The notes below the pieces were generated by a model. That model was not told the DNA's origin. It worked only from the letters and a program-made list of their open reading frames with translations, and searched no databases. Source: CAZRXG01 sp964603985 (GTDB lineage Bacteria > Chloroflexota > Anaerolineae > Aggregatilineales > UBA3940). Taken from it: 64,000 bases of DNA. Below, piece by piece: positions 19,843 through 28,409 of the stretch. The translations under genes and the position numbers were made by a program. The DNA is taken from positions 1-64,000 of the forward strand of contig CAZRXG010000017.1 in NCBI GenBank assembly GCA_964603985.1. Reading direction: 5' to 3'. Position 1 is the stretch's first letter; each line of letters starts with the position of its first letter.

Positions 19843-20466
19843 ATGGACGTTGACATCATGACCGTGGGACCTATCCAGACCAACGCCTACCTGGTGACCT
19901 GCCGCCAGACCCGCGAAGCCGTGCTGATCGACCCGGGTTGGGATGACCCATCCATCATCGAAGCCATCAAGGCACGCCAGGCGAACGTCAGGTACATCGT
20001 GAACACCCACGCCCACTGGGATCACATCTGCGGCAACGCCGCCCTGCACCAGCAGACTGGGGCGCCGCTGGCGATACACCAGGACGACATCCCCCTGCTG
20101 CGAAACAAGGGCGGTGCCGACGAGTGGCAGATCCCGATGCAGCCCAGCCCGGAGCCTGCTCACCTGCTGGTCCCCGGCGAAGTGCTGGAGGTCGGGAAGC
20201 TGCGCTTCAAGATACTCTTCACGCCGGGGCACACGCCGGGCCACGTCTCGCTGTACGAGGAAACAAAAAAGGCGCTCTTTGACGGGGACGTGATCTTCAA
20301 GCAGGGCATTGGCCGCACCGACCTGCCGGGCGGGGACATGCGGGCCATAATGAACTCGATCAAGAACGTGCTGCTGAAGCTGCCCGACGACGTGGTCGTG
20401 TATCCGGGGCACGGGCCGACGACGACCATCGGCGAGGAGCGCGTGTCTAACCCCTGGCTGCGGTGA
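19843..20466 (+). CDS. MBL-fold hydrolase, glyoxalase II-like
   Basis: A 207-residue metallo-beta-lactamase-fold hydrolase of the GloB-like group. The metal motif is THAHWDH (H-x-H-x-D-H), with further ligands in TPGHTPGH, FDGDVIF (Asp) and VVYPGHGP (His). Residues such as IGRTDLPGG are typical of the thiolesterase-like subgroup. The start at 19843 is preferred over an ATG 18 bases upstream because GGGAGTGA precedes it. It may hydrolyse S-lactoylglutathione-type thioesters of another thiol, since glutathione is unlikely in this lineage (inference). It stands alone on the plus strand, converging with the PstS-like gene. Confidence 0.85.
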   Translation: MDVDIMTVGPIQTNAYLVTCRQTREAVLIDPGWDDPSIIEAIKARQANVRYIVNTHAHWDHICGNAALHQQTGAPLAIHQDDIPLLRNKGGADEWQIPMQPSPEPAHLLVPGEVLEVGKLRFKILFTPGHTPGHVSLYEETKKALFDGDVIFKQGIGRTDLPGGDMRAIMNSIKNVLLKLPDDVVVYPGHGPTTTIGEERVSNPWLR

Positions 20467-20469
20467 GGC

Positions 20470-21297
20470 TCAATCGCTCAGGCCAAGCACGTGACGCCTG
20501 ACCACGGCCTGGCCCTCGTCGTCGAGCACCCACTCCAGGAAAGCGCGCACGTTGTCCTCCGGCTCTTCGAGCGACACGAATACGACGGGCGTCACGAGGC
20601 GGTACGCCTTGTCGCGGGCGGCACTCAGAGTCGGGAAGGCAGCCTCAACGCCCAGGGCGAGCACACTCAGGGAGAGAGCACGCTCGTCGAGCGCGTTGTG
20701 GGCGACGTAGCCGACAGCGCCGGGCGTCGTGCCGACCAGCTCCAGCACGTGCCCCTCGTCGACGGCCAGACGGGCCGACGGCGTCAGTGGGGCTTGCTCC
20801 ATGATGAGCGCCTCGAAAGCCAGCCGCGTTGAGCTTCCCCGCTCACGTGAGACGACCTGGATACCAACATCCGGCCCGTCCAGTGCCGACCAGTTCCTCA
20901 CCTGACCGGAGAAGATGGCCCGCAGATCGCCGCGTGCCAGGTCTTCAACCGTAACACCGGGGTGGGCGACGATCACCAGCAGCTCAAATCCGACCGGGGT
21001 GCTGAACAACTCGCGCTCGTCAGGCGGGTGGAGCAGCAGCGCCGCGTCGACTTCGCCGGAGGACAGCGCAGCCAGCGCGGTGTCCCGGTTGCCGTGAGCC
21101 AGCGTCAGGATCGCGTGAGGCTGGCGCGTCTCGTAGGCGTTAAGCAGGCTCTCGGCGAGTGGGGCGGAGGCCGTATCGGCGGCCAGACGGAGCGGGGACG
21201 CGTCCCCATTGAGCGGGATCGGCTGTCCGCACCCGGCGGTGATAAGAGCAGCCAGCAGTAAGACAGGCTCCGCCGCCCGCCAGCCGGTCACGGTCAC
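20470..21297 (-). CDS. PstS-like phosphate/anion-binding lipoprotein
   Basis: A 275-residue periplasmic-binding-protein-like lipoprotein. The signal peptide ends at a lipobox (LITAGC, Cys23). The PBP_like/PstS signature is visible: YET...HGNRDTALAALSSGEVDAALL, then LRAIFSGQVRNWSALDG and SRERGSSTRLAFEAL, the loop that binds the anion in PstS. It is shorter than typical PstS and no pstCAB genes are nearby. It starts with GTG overlapping the uppP stop by 4 bp, so it is translated with uppP and tgt. A role as a phosphate sensor or scavenger is inferred. Confidence 0.8.
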   Translation of the reverse strand: MTVTGWRAAEPVLLLAALITAGCGQPIPLNGDASPLRLAADTASAPLAESLLNAYETRQPHAILTLAHGNRDTALAALSSGEVDAALLLHPPDERELFSTPVGFELLVIVAHPGVTVEDLARGDLRAIFSGQVRNWSALDGPDVGIQVVSRERGSSTRLAFEALIMEQAPLTPSARLAVDEGHVLELVGTTPGAVGYVAHNALDERALSLSVLALGVEAAFPTLSAARDKAYRLVTPVVFVSLEEPEDNVRAFLEWVLDDEGQAVVRRHVLGLSD

Positions 21298-22109
21298 GTG
21301 CCCCGCAGCAGCAGAACGAGCAGGCTGATCAGCGAGGCGACGACGCAGTAGGCGGCGAAGATGCCTGTCGAGCGCGTCCGCAGGAAGGCCAGCAGCCAGC
21401 GAATGACCAGATAGCCGCTGATCAAAGCGCTTAAGAACCCGGCCAGCAGCGCCAGCATCTCAGGTGAGTTCAGACCCACCCGAAACAGGTCCACCAGCTC
21501 CATCACGACGGCAGCCAGGATCACCGGCGTAGCCAGCAGAAAACTGAAGCGGGCGGCATCGTCGCGCTGCACGTCGCGCAGGCGGCCCGCCGTGATCGTC
21601 GAGCCGGAGCGGCTGATGCCGGGCAGGAACGCCACCACCTGGGCCAACCCGACGATCAGACTGTCCCGCCAGGTCAGGTTCTCCAGACGGCGTCTTGTTT
21701 TACCCAGCCACTCACCGATCCACAGCAGGGCGGCGGTCACCAGCAGCAGCAGCGCCGCGATAAGCGGGCTTTCAAAAGCGCCTTTTAAGAACCCGAAGAA
21801 CAGCGCACCGGCCACGATGGCCGGGACGGTGCCCAGCAGCAGCAGCGCCAGGAGCCTCGCGTCGGGGTCGTCGCCGTCACGCTCACGCAGCCAGCGGATA
21901 CCGCCGCGTATCATCCTCACCCAGTCACGCCAGAAGTAGATCAGCACGCCGAACATGGTCCCGAAGTGAACGGCCACGCTGAACGTCAGGCCGGGTGTCT
22001 CCCAGCCCAGCAGCCAGGGCACGAGCACCAAATGGCCGGAGCTTGAAACCGGAATGAACTCGGTTGCGCCTTGAACGATACCCAAAACGATTGCCTGGAA
22101 GATGGTCAA
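21294..22109 (-). CDS. uppP: Undecaprenyl-diphosphatase
   Basis: A 271-residue polytopic membrane enzyme (BacA/UppP) that recycles undecaprenyl pyrophosphate to the monophosphate for peptidoglycan synthesis. Family motifs are GATEFIPVSSSGHL near the N-terminus and LPGISRSGSTI (about residue 165). Multiple hydrophobic helices span the protein. The TTG at 22109 is chosen: AAGGA lies eight bases upstream and TTG overlaps the tgt stop by 4 bp, whereas a longer frame adds a non-homologous tail. Its pairing with tgt and the PstS-like lipoprotein in one overlapping operon looks opportunistic. Confidence 0.96.
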   Translation of the reverse strand: MTIFQAIVLGIVQGATEFIPVSSSGHLVLVPWLLGWETPGLTFSVAVHFGTMFGVLIYFWRDWVRMIRGGIRWLRERDGDDPDARLLALLLLGTVPAIVAGALFFGFLKGAFESPLIAALLLLVTAALLWIGEWLGKTRRRLENLTWRDSLIVGLAQVVAFLPGISRSGSTITAGRLRDVQRDDAARFSFLLATPVILAAVVMELVDLFRVGLNSPEMLALLAGFLSALISGYLVIRWLLAFLRTRSTGIFAAYCVVASLISLLVLLLRGT

Positions 22110-23245
22110 CGTCCGTTTCCTTGGGTGGATGCAGGTGTGTGTAGCCGGGCCAATGTATCGGCTGCGAAGGTGGAAAAACACCCCTCGTAGATGGCGGCTC
22201 GCATTTGCTCGGTGAGGCGCACCAACATGCGTAAATTGTGGATGCTCAACAGAGTGGAAGCTATCATCTCCTTGCTGTTGAGGAGATGGCGCACGTACGC
22301 GCGGCTGAAGTTCCGGCAGGTGTAGCAGTCACACGTCTCATCCAGCGGCGACCTGTCACGCGCATAGACGGCGTTGCGCACGTTGATCTGTCCCCGGCGC
22401 GTCAGCGCAGCCCCGTGCCGCGCGACGCGCGTCGGCAGTACGCAGTCGAAGATGTCGATCCCCCGCGCCACGCAGTTGATCAGGTCCTCTATCGTGCCGA
22501 CGCCCATCAGGTAGCGCGGTTTGTCGGCAGGCAGCAGCGGCGTGACGGCCTCCAGGATGCGGTGCATGTCCTCCTTGCTCTCACCGACGGATAGCCCGCC
22601 GATGGCGTAGCCGGGGAAGTCCAGCCCGGTCAGGAAGCGCGCCGACCGGCAGCGCAGATCGTCGAAGCTTCCCCCTTGCAGGATGCCGAACAACGCCTGC
22701 TGCTCCTGAGTCGTCCACGCGGTAAGGCACCGCTCGGCCCAGCGGTGGGTGCGATCCAGGGCAGCCACGTTGTAGTCGTAGTCGAGAGGGTCGGAGCACT
22801 CGTCAAAGGCCATGATGATGTCCGCGCCCAGGTTCTGCTGGATGGCAACCGACCGCTCCGGCGTGAAGTGGTGCCGGGAGCCATCAAGGTGTGACTGAAA
22901 GGTCACGCCGTCGTCGTCGATCTCGTTGATGTCACCCAGGCTCCACACCTGGAAGCCGCCGCTGTCGGTCAGGATAGGCCCCCCCCACCCCATAAAGGTG
23001 TGCAGGCCGCCCAGTTCCCGGATCAGCTCGTCGCCGGGACGCAGATAAAGGTGATAGGTGTTAGCCAGGACCAGCGTCGCACCCAGGTCGGCCAGATCGC
23101 GCGGCGTGACGGCCTTGACCGTCGCCTGGGTCCCTACCGGGCAAAAGACCGGTGTCCGGACGGGGCCGTGGGGAGTGTGAAACACCCCGGCGCGGGCAGG
23201 GCCGTCGGTGGCTTCCAATTGAAAGGTGAACGCCTGTGGAGACAC
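22106..23245 (-). CDS. tgt: Queuine tRNA-ribosyltransferase (tRNA-guanine transglycosylase)
   Basis: A 379-residue TGT that exchanges G34 for preQ1 in Asp, Asn, His and Tyr tRNAs. The nucleophile region LTDSGGFQVWSL, the base-pocket FDECSDPLDY and the general-acid/zinc region CDCYTCRNFSRAYVRHL are all intact. The frame begins with GTG; the ribosome binding site is weak. It is the first gene of tgt-uppP-PstS. queG, the last step of queuosine synthesis, is at 58451 in the same window. Confidence 0.97.
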   Translation of the reverse strand: MSPQAFTFQLEATDGPARAGVFHTPHGPVRTPVFCPVGTQATVKAVTPRDLADLGATLVLANTYHLYLRPGDELIRELGGLHTFMGWGGPILTDSGGFQVWSLGDINEIDDDGVTFQSHLDGSRHHFTPERSVAIQQNLGADIIMAFDECSDPLDYDYNVAALDRTHRWAERCLTAWTTQEQQALFGILQGGSFDDLRCRSARFLTGLDFPGYAIGGLSVGESKEDMHRILEAVTPLLPADKPRYLMGVGTIEDLINCVARGIDIFDCVLPTRVARHGAALTRRGQINVRNAVYARDRSPLDETCDCYTCRNFSRAYVRHLLNSKEMIASTLLSIHNLRMLVRLTEQMRAAIYEGCFSTFAADTLARLHTPASTQGNGR

Positions 23246-23283
23246 AGCGCCGCATTATAACACCAGCCGCGCCCGGCGGCACA

Positions 23284-23316
23284 TAAAAACAACCACCGTC
23301 TGGCAAAGACGGTGGT
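23284..23316 (-). terminator. Rho-independent terminator on the minus strand
   Basis: ACCACCGTCT (23292-23301) pairs perfectly with AGACGGTGGT (23307-23316) around a GGCAA loop. On the minus strand the stem is followed by TTGTTTTTATGT. It ends the TPR-like gene transcript before tgt. Confidence 0.85.
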
Positions 23317-23355
23317 CGCACGGTGGTTGCGATAAACGCCCGAATCGAGTGCTCG

Positions 23356-23982
23356 CTAGCCCTGCAGGTAGTTGGCATCGATGTACTTCAGGACATCAAC
23401 CAACACCTTACCGGCCCATGATTTTTTGAGGGGCATGAGCTTGTTGATGGACTGGTCGTCCGCGCGTGGATGTGAGTCCGGCTCAATGGCGTCCGTCATC
23501 TGGAAGAGCAGGGTGGCCTGGCGCTTTGCTCCCAGGATCTCGGCGGCGTGCGCCAGGTGCAGGAAGGGGTCGTACTCTTGAAAGTCCTCTACCATGCACT
23601 GGGCGATCACGCTGCGCGACCACCAGACCAGCGCCTCCGGCAAACGTCCCAGGTCGAATTCGGCCAGCCCGGCGACGGAATACAGGCGGTATTTGCGATT
23701 ACACTGCGACATGGCATCGACGGCGACCTTCCGCGCCTCAGCCGGGAATTCCTTCTGGTAATAGATGTACGCGATCATGAAGGGGATCAGGTCGTAGTCG
23801 GGGTACATCTTCACCAGAGCCATGGCGTAGTCAACGGCCTCCTGCATATTGCCCGCATCACGTAGTTCGGCAACACGCGCCAACTCCGGCACACTGGCCT
23901 CATCGCGTTCGTCTCTGACTTCTTCAAGCGGCAGGGTTGTGCACAGCCTGAAGAATTCCTCTGCTTTCCCCATTCGACTCAC
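23356..23982 (-). CDS. TPR-like helical protein of unknown function
   Basis: A 208-residue protein not assigned to a named family. Helical repeats with TPR spacing are visible: LRDAGNMQEAVDYAMALVKMYPDYDLIPFMIAYIYYQKEFPAEARKVA (about 40-90) and VAGLAEFDLGRLPEALVWWSRSVIA (about 103-128). There is no signal peptide or membrane segment. The C-terminal 50 residues are charged and unremarkable. It is monocistronic, with a terminator 40 bases downstream. Role unknown; a protein-interaction scaffold is the obvious guess. Confidence 0.7.
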   Translation of the reverse strand: MSRMGKAEEFFRLCTTLPLEEVRDERDEASVPELARVAELRDAGNMQEAVDYAMALVKMYPDYDLIPFMIAYIYYQKEFPAEARKVAVDAMSQCNRKYRLYSVAGLAEFDLGRLPEALVWWSRSVIAQCMVEDFQEYDPFLHLAHAAEILGAKRQATLLFQMTDAIEPDSHPRADDQSINKLMPLKKSWAGKVLVDVLKYIDANYLQG

Positions 23983-24091
23983 CTCATGAGAATGAATGAT
24001 TACTGATACCGGCGAAAATATACTTTAGCATATCACAAGTTCATCACTTTCCAAAGCCTTCCGGCATGGCTATACTGGTGCTGGGGGTGCC

Positions 24092-26641
24092 ATGATCAGC
24101 CTGGAAGACCTTCGAAACGCAACCGGCGGCCAGCTTTTCGGCGATATCATTGCCGAGCGGTTCAACTCCTTCTGCCACGACGTGCGCCTGCTCATGCCGG
24201 GGCAGCTTTTCGTCGCCATCAAGACAGGTAGCCACGACGGCCACCGTGACATCGAAGAAGCGATGGCGCGCGGCGCAGGCGGCGTCCTCTGCCAGGAGCC
24301 ACCCACCTGCGATGTCACGACGACGGTCGTCCTGGTCGGGGACACGGTTTCCGCGCTGGGACAGTGGGCGGCGTACACCCTGCGCCGGTACGACACGACC
24401 GTGATCGGCGTCGTGGGGGCAATCGGCAAGAGCAGCACGTGCGAGGCCATCGCCACCGTGCTGGGCAAACGGTACCGGGTCTACAACAACCCGGACATGC
24501 TGCCGGGGCGACACGGCATCCCGTTGGGCCTGGGAGGGCTTGAGGCCGAGCACCAGATCGCCCTGATCGAGCTGGCGAGCGAACATCCGGGTGAGATGGC
24601 GGACCTGCTGGCTATCGCCCAGCCGCACATCGGCGTCGTCACCAATATCAGCCCCAACGCGACCCAGATCATCGGCGAGATAGAGCGCACACAGTCGGAG
24701 AGCAGACAGGTGCTGGAGGCGCTTCCCCAGAGCGGGGCGGCCATCCTGAACTGCGACGACGAGCAGGTGCGTCAGATACAAAACCAGACCCGCGCCAACC
24801 TCCTGACCTACGGCCTGGACCGCTCAGACGTCGATCTGGCGGCCTACAACGTTCAGTTTCACGTCGACAAGGTGGGCTTCGACCTGCGCCACGCGAGCCG
24901 CAGCTATAAGGGGCGCTGGGTCCCGACACTGGGACGCCCGGGGCTGTACGCGGCCCTGGCGGCCCTCTCGGTTGGCGTGCTGTTTGACGTGCCGATCAGG
25001 GACGGCCTCCAGGCCCTGACCGACCTGCGCGCCCTGCCGGGCCGCCTGAGCCTGCTCGACGGCATGCGGGGAAGCATATTGATCGATGATACGTTCGACG
25101 CGACCCCCACCTCGGCGCTGGCCGCGCTGGAACTTCTGGCGGGGGTCGAGAGCGGGCAGGGACGGCGCGTGTTCGTGCTGGGTGACGTGCACTGCCGGGA
25201 CGAGATCGCGCGGCAGGTTCACCGCGAGATCGGCCAGCAGGCGGCCCAGACGGTAAACCTGCTGGTGACACGCGGCGATCTGGCCGCCATCGCCGGGCAG
25301 GCTGCGCGCCAGGCGGGAATGTCGGGCCAGCAGACCGCGCTCGCTTACCGCCACAGCGACGCGGCGAGCATCGTGCGCGACTTCATCCGGCGGGACGACA
25401 TCGTGCTGGTCACGGGTGGGCGGGGGGCGCGCATGGAGGAGGTCAGCGCGCAACTGCTGGGCAACGTCGCCGACCGGGATTGGCTGCCCCGCCAGCAAGC
25501 CGTGCCCGGCGACTTCGTCTCCTCACAACCGGCGTGGCCCTCGTGGATCAAGCTCGACCTGGACGCCGCCGCGCACAACGTGCGGGCGCTCAAGCGTCGC
25601 CTCAATCCGGGTGTGGGCCTGATGGCCCGCGTCGAGGCCAACGGCTACGGGCACGGCGCGGCCCAGATCGCCAGCACGGCGATCAACAACGGGGCCGACC
25701 TGCTCGGCGTGGTGTCGCTGAGCGAGGGATGCCAGCTTCGACAGGCAGGCATCGACGCCCCTATCCTGATCCTGGGATACGCGCCCGCCTGGGAGGCACA
25801 GCAGGTCATCCTCAACGACCTGGCGGTGACCCTCTACGACCGTGCGACGGCCCGCATCTTCGCCCAGGTAGCCCGCGAGCTTAAACGCACTGCCCGCGTG
25901 CACGTCAAAGTTGACGTCGGGCTGGGGCAGGGAGGTCTCCTGCCGGACGAGGTCATCCCGTTGGTGCGCGACCTGGTGCGCATGGACGGCCTCCGGCTTG
26001 AGGGCGTGTACACCAACTTCTCGCTGGCCGATGTCCCGGCTGAGATAGCCTACACGCGCGGGGAACTGGACAGATTCGCGACCGTCAACGAAAACCTGCG
26101 CGCGACCGGCATCGACATCCCCCACATCCACGCCGCCGATTCGGCTGCCCTGCTGACCCTGCCGGAGAGCCACTTCACGATGGTGCGCGCCGGGCTGGCG
26201 ATGGTCGGCATCGCGCCCTCGGCGAACGTGCCCTGCCCGCCGGGTTTCCGCCCGGTGATGGCGTGGAAGACGCACGTCGTCCAGGTGAGGACGCTACCGG
26301 CAGGGTGGTTCGTCGGCTACGGGAACGCCTACCAGACCGAGACCGAGGAACAGGTTGCCATCATCCCGGTCGGCTACTCCGACGGCTACCGTGACTCGCC
26401 GCCCGGCCAGGTCGACGTGCTGGTGCGCGGCCAACGAGCGCCGGTCATCGGGCGGGTTGCGATGTACCAGAGTGTGGTGTATATATCCCACATCCCGGAC
26501 GTTCAGACGGGCGACGAGGTCGTTTTGATCGGGCAGCAGGGTGAACAGACGATCACGGTCGAGGAGCTTGCTGCCAGCCTGGAAACAACGAGCTACGAGC
26601 TTGTGACGGGTATCTCCAGCCGCATCCCGCGCATCGTGTGA
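24092..26641 (+). CDS. MurF-alanine racemase fusion with degenerate active sites
   Basis: An 849-residue fusion of a Mur-ligase (MurF-like, about 1-470) and a PLP alanine racemase (about 480-849). Such fusions are known as bifunctional wall enzymes, but here key residues are changed. In the ligase, the P-loop is GAIGKSS (109-115; usually GxxGKTT), and the family's YNANPxS reads FDATPTS (335-341). In the racemase, the PLP-lysine motif VKAxxYGHG reads VEANGYGHG, putting Glu515 at the lysine position. Other racemase motifs are altered too: KVDVGLGQGG, RAGLAMVG, and GRVAMYQ instead of GRVxMD. The racemase Tyr in VGYGNAY survives. Without the lysine, ordinary racemisation is not expected. No second murF or alr is in the window. 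Possible regulatory pseudoenzyme. Confidence 0.85.
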   Translation: MISLEDLRNATGGQLFGDIIAERFNSFCHDVRLLMPGQLFVAIKTGSHDGHRDIEEAMARGAGGVLCQEPPTCDVTTTVVLVGDTVSALGQWAAYTLRRYDTTVIGVVGAIGKSSTCEAIATVLGKRYRVYNNPDMLPGRHGIPLGLGGLEAEHQIALIELASEHPGEMADLLAIAQPHIGVVTNISPNATQIIGEIERTQSESRQVLEALPQSGAAILNCDDEQVRQIQNQTRANLLTYGLDRSDVDLAAYNVQFHVDKVGFDLRHASRSYKGRWVPTLGRPGLYAALAALSVGVLFDVPIRDGLQALTDLRALPGRLSLLDGMRGSILIDDTFDATPTSALAALELLAGVESGQGRRVFVLGDVHCRDEIARQVHREIGQQAAQTVNLLVTRGDLAAIAGQAARQAGMSGQQTALAYRHSDAASIVRDFIRRDDIVLVTGGRGARMEEVSAQLLGNVADRDWLPRQQAVPGDFVSSQPAWPSWIKLDLDAAAHNVRALKRRLNPGVGLMARVEANGYGHGAAQIASTAINNGADLLGVVSLSEGCQLRQAGIDAPILILGYAPAWEAQQVILNDLAVTLYDRATARIFAQVARELKRTARVHVKVDVGLGQGGLLPDEVIPLVRDLVRMDGLRLEGVYTNFSLADVPAEIAYTRGELDRFATVNENLRATGIDIPHIHAADSAALLTLPESHFTMVRAGLAMVGIAPSANVPCPPGFRPVMAWKTHVVQVRTLPAGWFVGYGNAYQTETEEQVAIIPVGYSDGYRDSPPGQVDVLVRGQRAPVIGRVAMYQSVVYISHIPDVQTGDEVVLIGQQGEQTITVEELAASLETTSYELVTGISSRIPRIV

Positions 26642-26692
26642 ACGGGAGAGAGCGCGAAAGCACACTTTATTCTGCACGGAGATTGGTAATCC

Positions 26693-27496
26693 ATGCGTGT
26701 CGTCGTCACTGAAGGTCTATGTTATGTCCAGCCCCCGGAGACACTTGAGCGGCTGGCCGGTGACATCCAGGCCGAAGCGCCGGACCTATTCATCATCGCC
26801 GGAAATGTCGGGGAGCCGCTGGGCACCTTCAGAGAGACACTGTCGCTGTTTGAAGATCTCCCCTGCCCCAAGGCGCTTGTCACCGGCAACCGCGATGTCT
26901 GGCACCGCGAAGAGGGACCATCCAGCCAGCAGCTCTGGGAGGAGTCGCTGATGATTGCCATCCGGGCGGGTGGCTTCGTCTGGCTTGAGCAGGAGAACCT
27001 CGTCCTGGACGGCGTGGGTGTGTGCGGGACGGTGGCCTGGTACGATTACAGTGGCCGCGATACCAAGCTGGGGTACACCCCCGAACAGTACGAGCAGTTG
27101 AAAGGGCTGGTCAGCAGCGACGCCCGCCACATCGACTGGCCCTGGTCGGACCGCGATTTTGCCAGCTACCTCCATGAAGGCTTTGCATCCCGCATCGAGG
27201 CGCTCGAACGGAACCGCGCCGTCGAGCACATCCTGGTGGTCACGCACATCCCGGTCTTCAAGGAAGCCATCATGCACATCCCGGATGACATCCGCTGGCG
27301 CTTCGGGGCAGCCTACACCTTCAACCTGTCGCTGGGCCGGGTCATCGCGCCCAAGACGAAAGTCCGCCACGTCGTGAGCGGGCACACGCGCCTGAGCGGG
27401 GAATGGGATCTCAGCTTTGGCAACAACACCTTCAAAATGCGCGTCATCGGGCGCAGCGAGAAGGACGAGCCGCACTACGTCACAATCGAGATCTAG
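26693..27496 (+). CDS. Metallophosphoesterase-family protein with degenerate metal site
   Basis: A 267-residue calcineurin-like phosphoesterase fold. Canonical motifs are changed: the first strand reads RVVVTEGLCY where DxH is expected, GDxxD reads AGNVGE, and GNHE/D reads GNRD. The downstream THIP and SGHTR histidines remain. With the DxH pair and the motif-III histidine missing, ordinary two-metal hydrolysis is doubtful. It starts 51 bases after the MurF-Alr fusion, another enzyme-family protein with lost catalytic residues, so the two may work together (inference). No signal peptide. Confidence 0.75.
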   Translation: MRVVVTEGLCYVQPPETLERLAGDIQAEAPDLFIIAGNVGEPLGTFRETLSLFEDLPCPKALVTGNRDVWHREEGPSSQQLWEESLMIAIRAGGFVWLEQENLVLDGVGVCGTVAWYDYSGRDTKLGYTPEQYEQLKGLVSSDARHIDWPWSDRDFASYLHEGFASRIEALERNRAVEHILVVTHIPVFKEAIMHIPDDIRWRFGAAYTFNLSLGRVIAPKTKVRHVVSGHTRLSGEWDLSFGNNTFKMRVIGRSEKDEPHYVTIEI

Positions 27497-27539
27497 CGCG
27501 CTGCTAGCGCCGCTGCTAGCGCGACTGGCGCTTGAAGCG

Positions 27540-27568
27540 TTGACACGGCCCCTGCGCTCGTCTAAAAT
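27540..27568 (+). promoter_or_regulatory. Sigma-70-type promoter of the glycine cleavage operon
   Basis: TTGACA (27540-27545), a 17-base spacer, and TAAAAT (27563-27568), about 40 bases before the first glycine aptamer. The -35 box and spacing are consensus. Confidence 0.8.
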
Positions 27569-27609
27569 AACTATAGGTAGTAGATCGTCTCAAACTGAAT
27601 AAACGTGAT

Positions 27610-27791
27610 GTGGGGAAGAGACTCCAACAGGAGCGCCGAAGGGGCAAGCCCGGCGCGGGCGCGCTTTGCCGGGTGAAACTCTCAGGCACCAGGACCCTGC
27701 ATCACCCTCCACCTGGAAAGCTGTCCGGCAGACGCCACGAATAGCACCGAAGGGGCAACTCCCCATCAAAGGGGGTGAATCTCTCAGGTTG
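27610..27791 (+). promoter_or_regulatory. Tandem glycine riboswitch
   Basis: Two glycine aptamers lie in series in the leader of gcvH. Each carries the conserved core: AGCGCCGAAGGGGCAA with GGGTGAAACTCTCAGGCA (first), and AGCACCGAAGGGGCAA with GGGTGAATCTCTCAGG (second). A short linker joins them. Glycine binding is known to switch on gcv operons of this kind, matching the downstream glycine cleavage genes. Confidence 0.95.
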
Positions 27792-27841
27792 ACGACAGGG
27801 GAGCATACGGCAAGGGATTTTGCTGTGTGCTCCCCTGTCGT
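27792..27841 (+). promoter_or_regulatory. 14-bp hairpin: likely riboswitch expression platform
   Basis: ACGACAGGGGAGCA (27792-27805) pairs perfectly with TGCTCCCCTGTCGT (27828-27841) around a 22-base loop, directly after the second aptamer. Its left arm adjoins the aptamer's closing strand, so the two may be mutually exclusive. No T-run follows, so the mechanism (termination or translation) is not settled by sequence. Confidence 0.7.
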
Positions 27842-27888
27842 TCGCATCAGACCAAACACGTTCATCAAAGAAAGCGAGGATATAACAC

Positions 27889-28284
27889 ATGGGTGATTGG
27901 AAAGTCGACTCCGACTGCAAGTACACCGAGAGCGACGAGTGGATCAGGCCGGAGGGCGAAGAAGGGCTGGTCGGCATCACCGACTACGCCCAGGATCAAC
28001 TCTCCGACATCGTCTACGTCGAACTGCCGGAAGTGGGCGACACCTTCGCCGCAGGCGATGAGTTCGGCGTCATCGAGTCGGTCAAGGCCGCCGCGCCGCT
28101 CAAAGTGCCCGCCGGTGGCGAGGTCGTGGCAGTTAACGGCGACCTGGAGGACACGCCGGAGGTGGTCAACGAAGACCCCTACGGCCAGGGGTGGATGATC
28201 CGCCTGAAGCTGTCCGACCCTTCCGAGTTGGACAACCTGATGGACGCGGCAGCCTACACCAAACACTGCGACGAGCGCGAGTGA
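27889..28284 (+). CDS. gcvH: Glycine cleavage system H protein
   Basis: A 131-residue lipoyl carrier protein of the glycine cleavage system. The lipoylation lysine is K66 in VIESVKAAAPLKVP, within the family's beta-hairpin. DEWIR...GLVGITDYAQDQLSDIVYVELPEVG is the conserved N-terminal region. It is the first gene after the glycine riboswitch and precedes gcvPA by 125 bases. The T protein and dihydrolipoamide dehydrogenase must lie elsewhere. Confidence 0.97.
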   Translation: MGDWKVDSDCKYTESDEWIRPEGEEGLVGITDYAQDQLSDIVYVELPEVGDTFAAGDEFGVIESVKAAAPLKVPAGGEVVAVNGDLEDTPEVVNEDPYGQGWMIRLKLSDPSELDNLMDAAAYTKHCDERE

Positions 28285-28409
28285 CAGACGGCTGCCATCT
28301 GTGTAAGGCCAGGCGACCAACAGAAAACATCTCGTAGCGTGGTGGACCGCGCGCAGTTGCGATCCAGCCGCGCCTGCCGGTCACGCTGGCCTATCACCAG
28401 GAGTTGGTT

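Noticed and set aside
23246..23355. A preQ1 riboswitch upstream of tgt
   Set aside because: The short gap is filled by a terminator hairpin of the upstream gene, and no preQ1 aptamer core is visible.
27666..27896. A short open frame across the gcvH leader
   Set aside because: It is made of riboswitch aptamer sequence, and the hairpin and conserved cores explain its composition.
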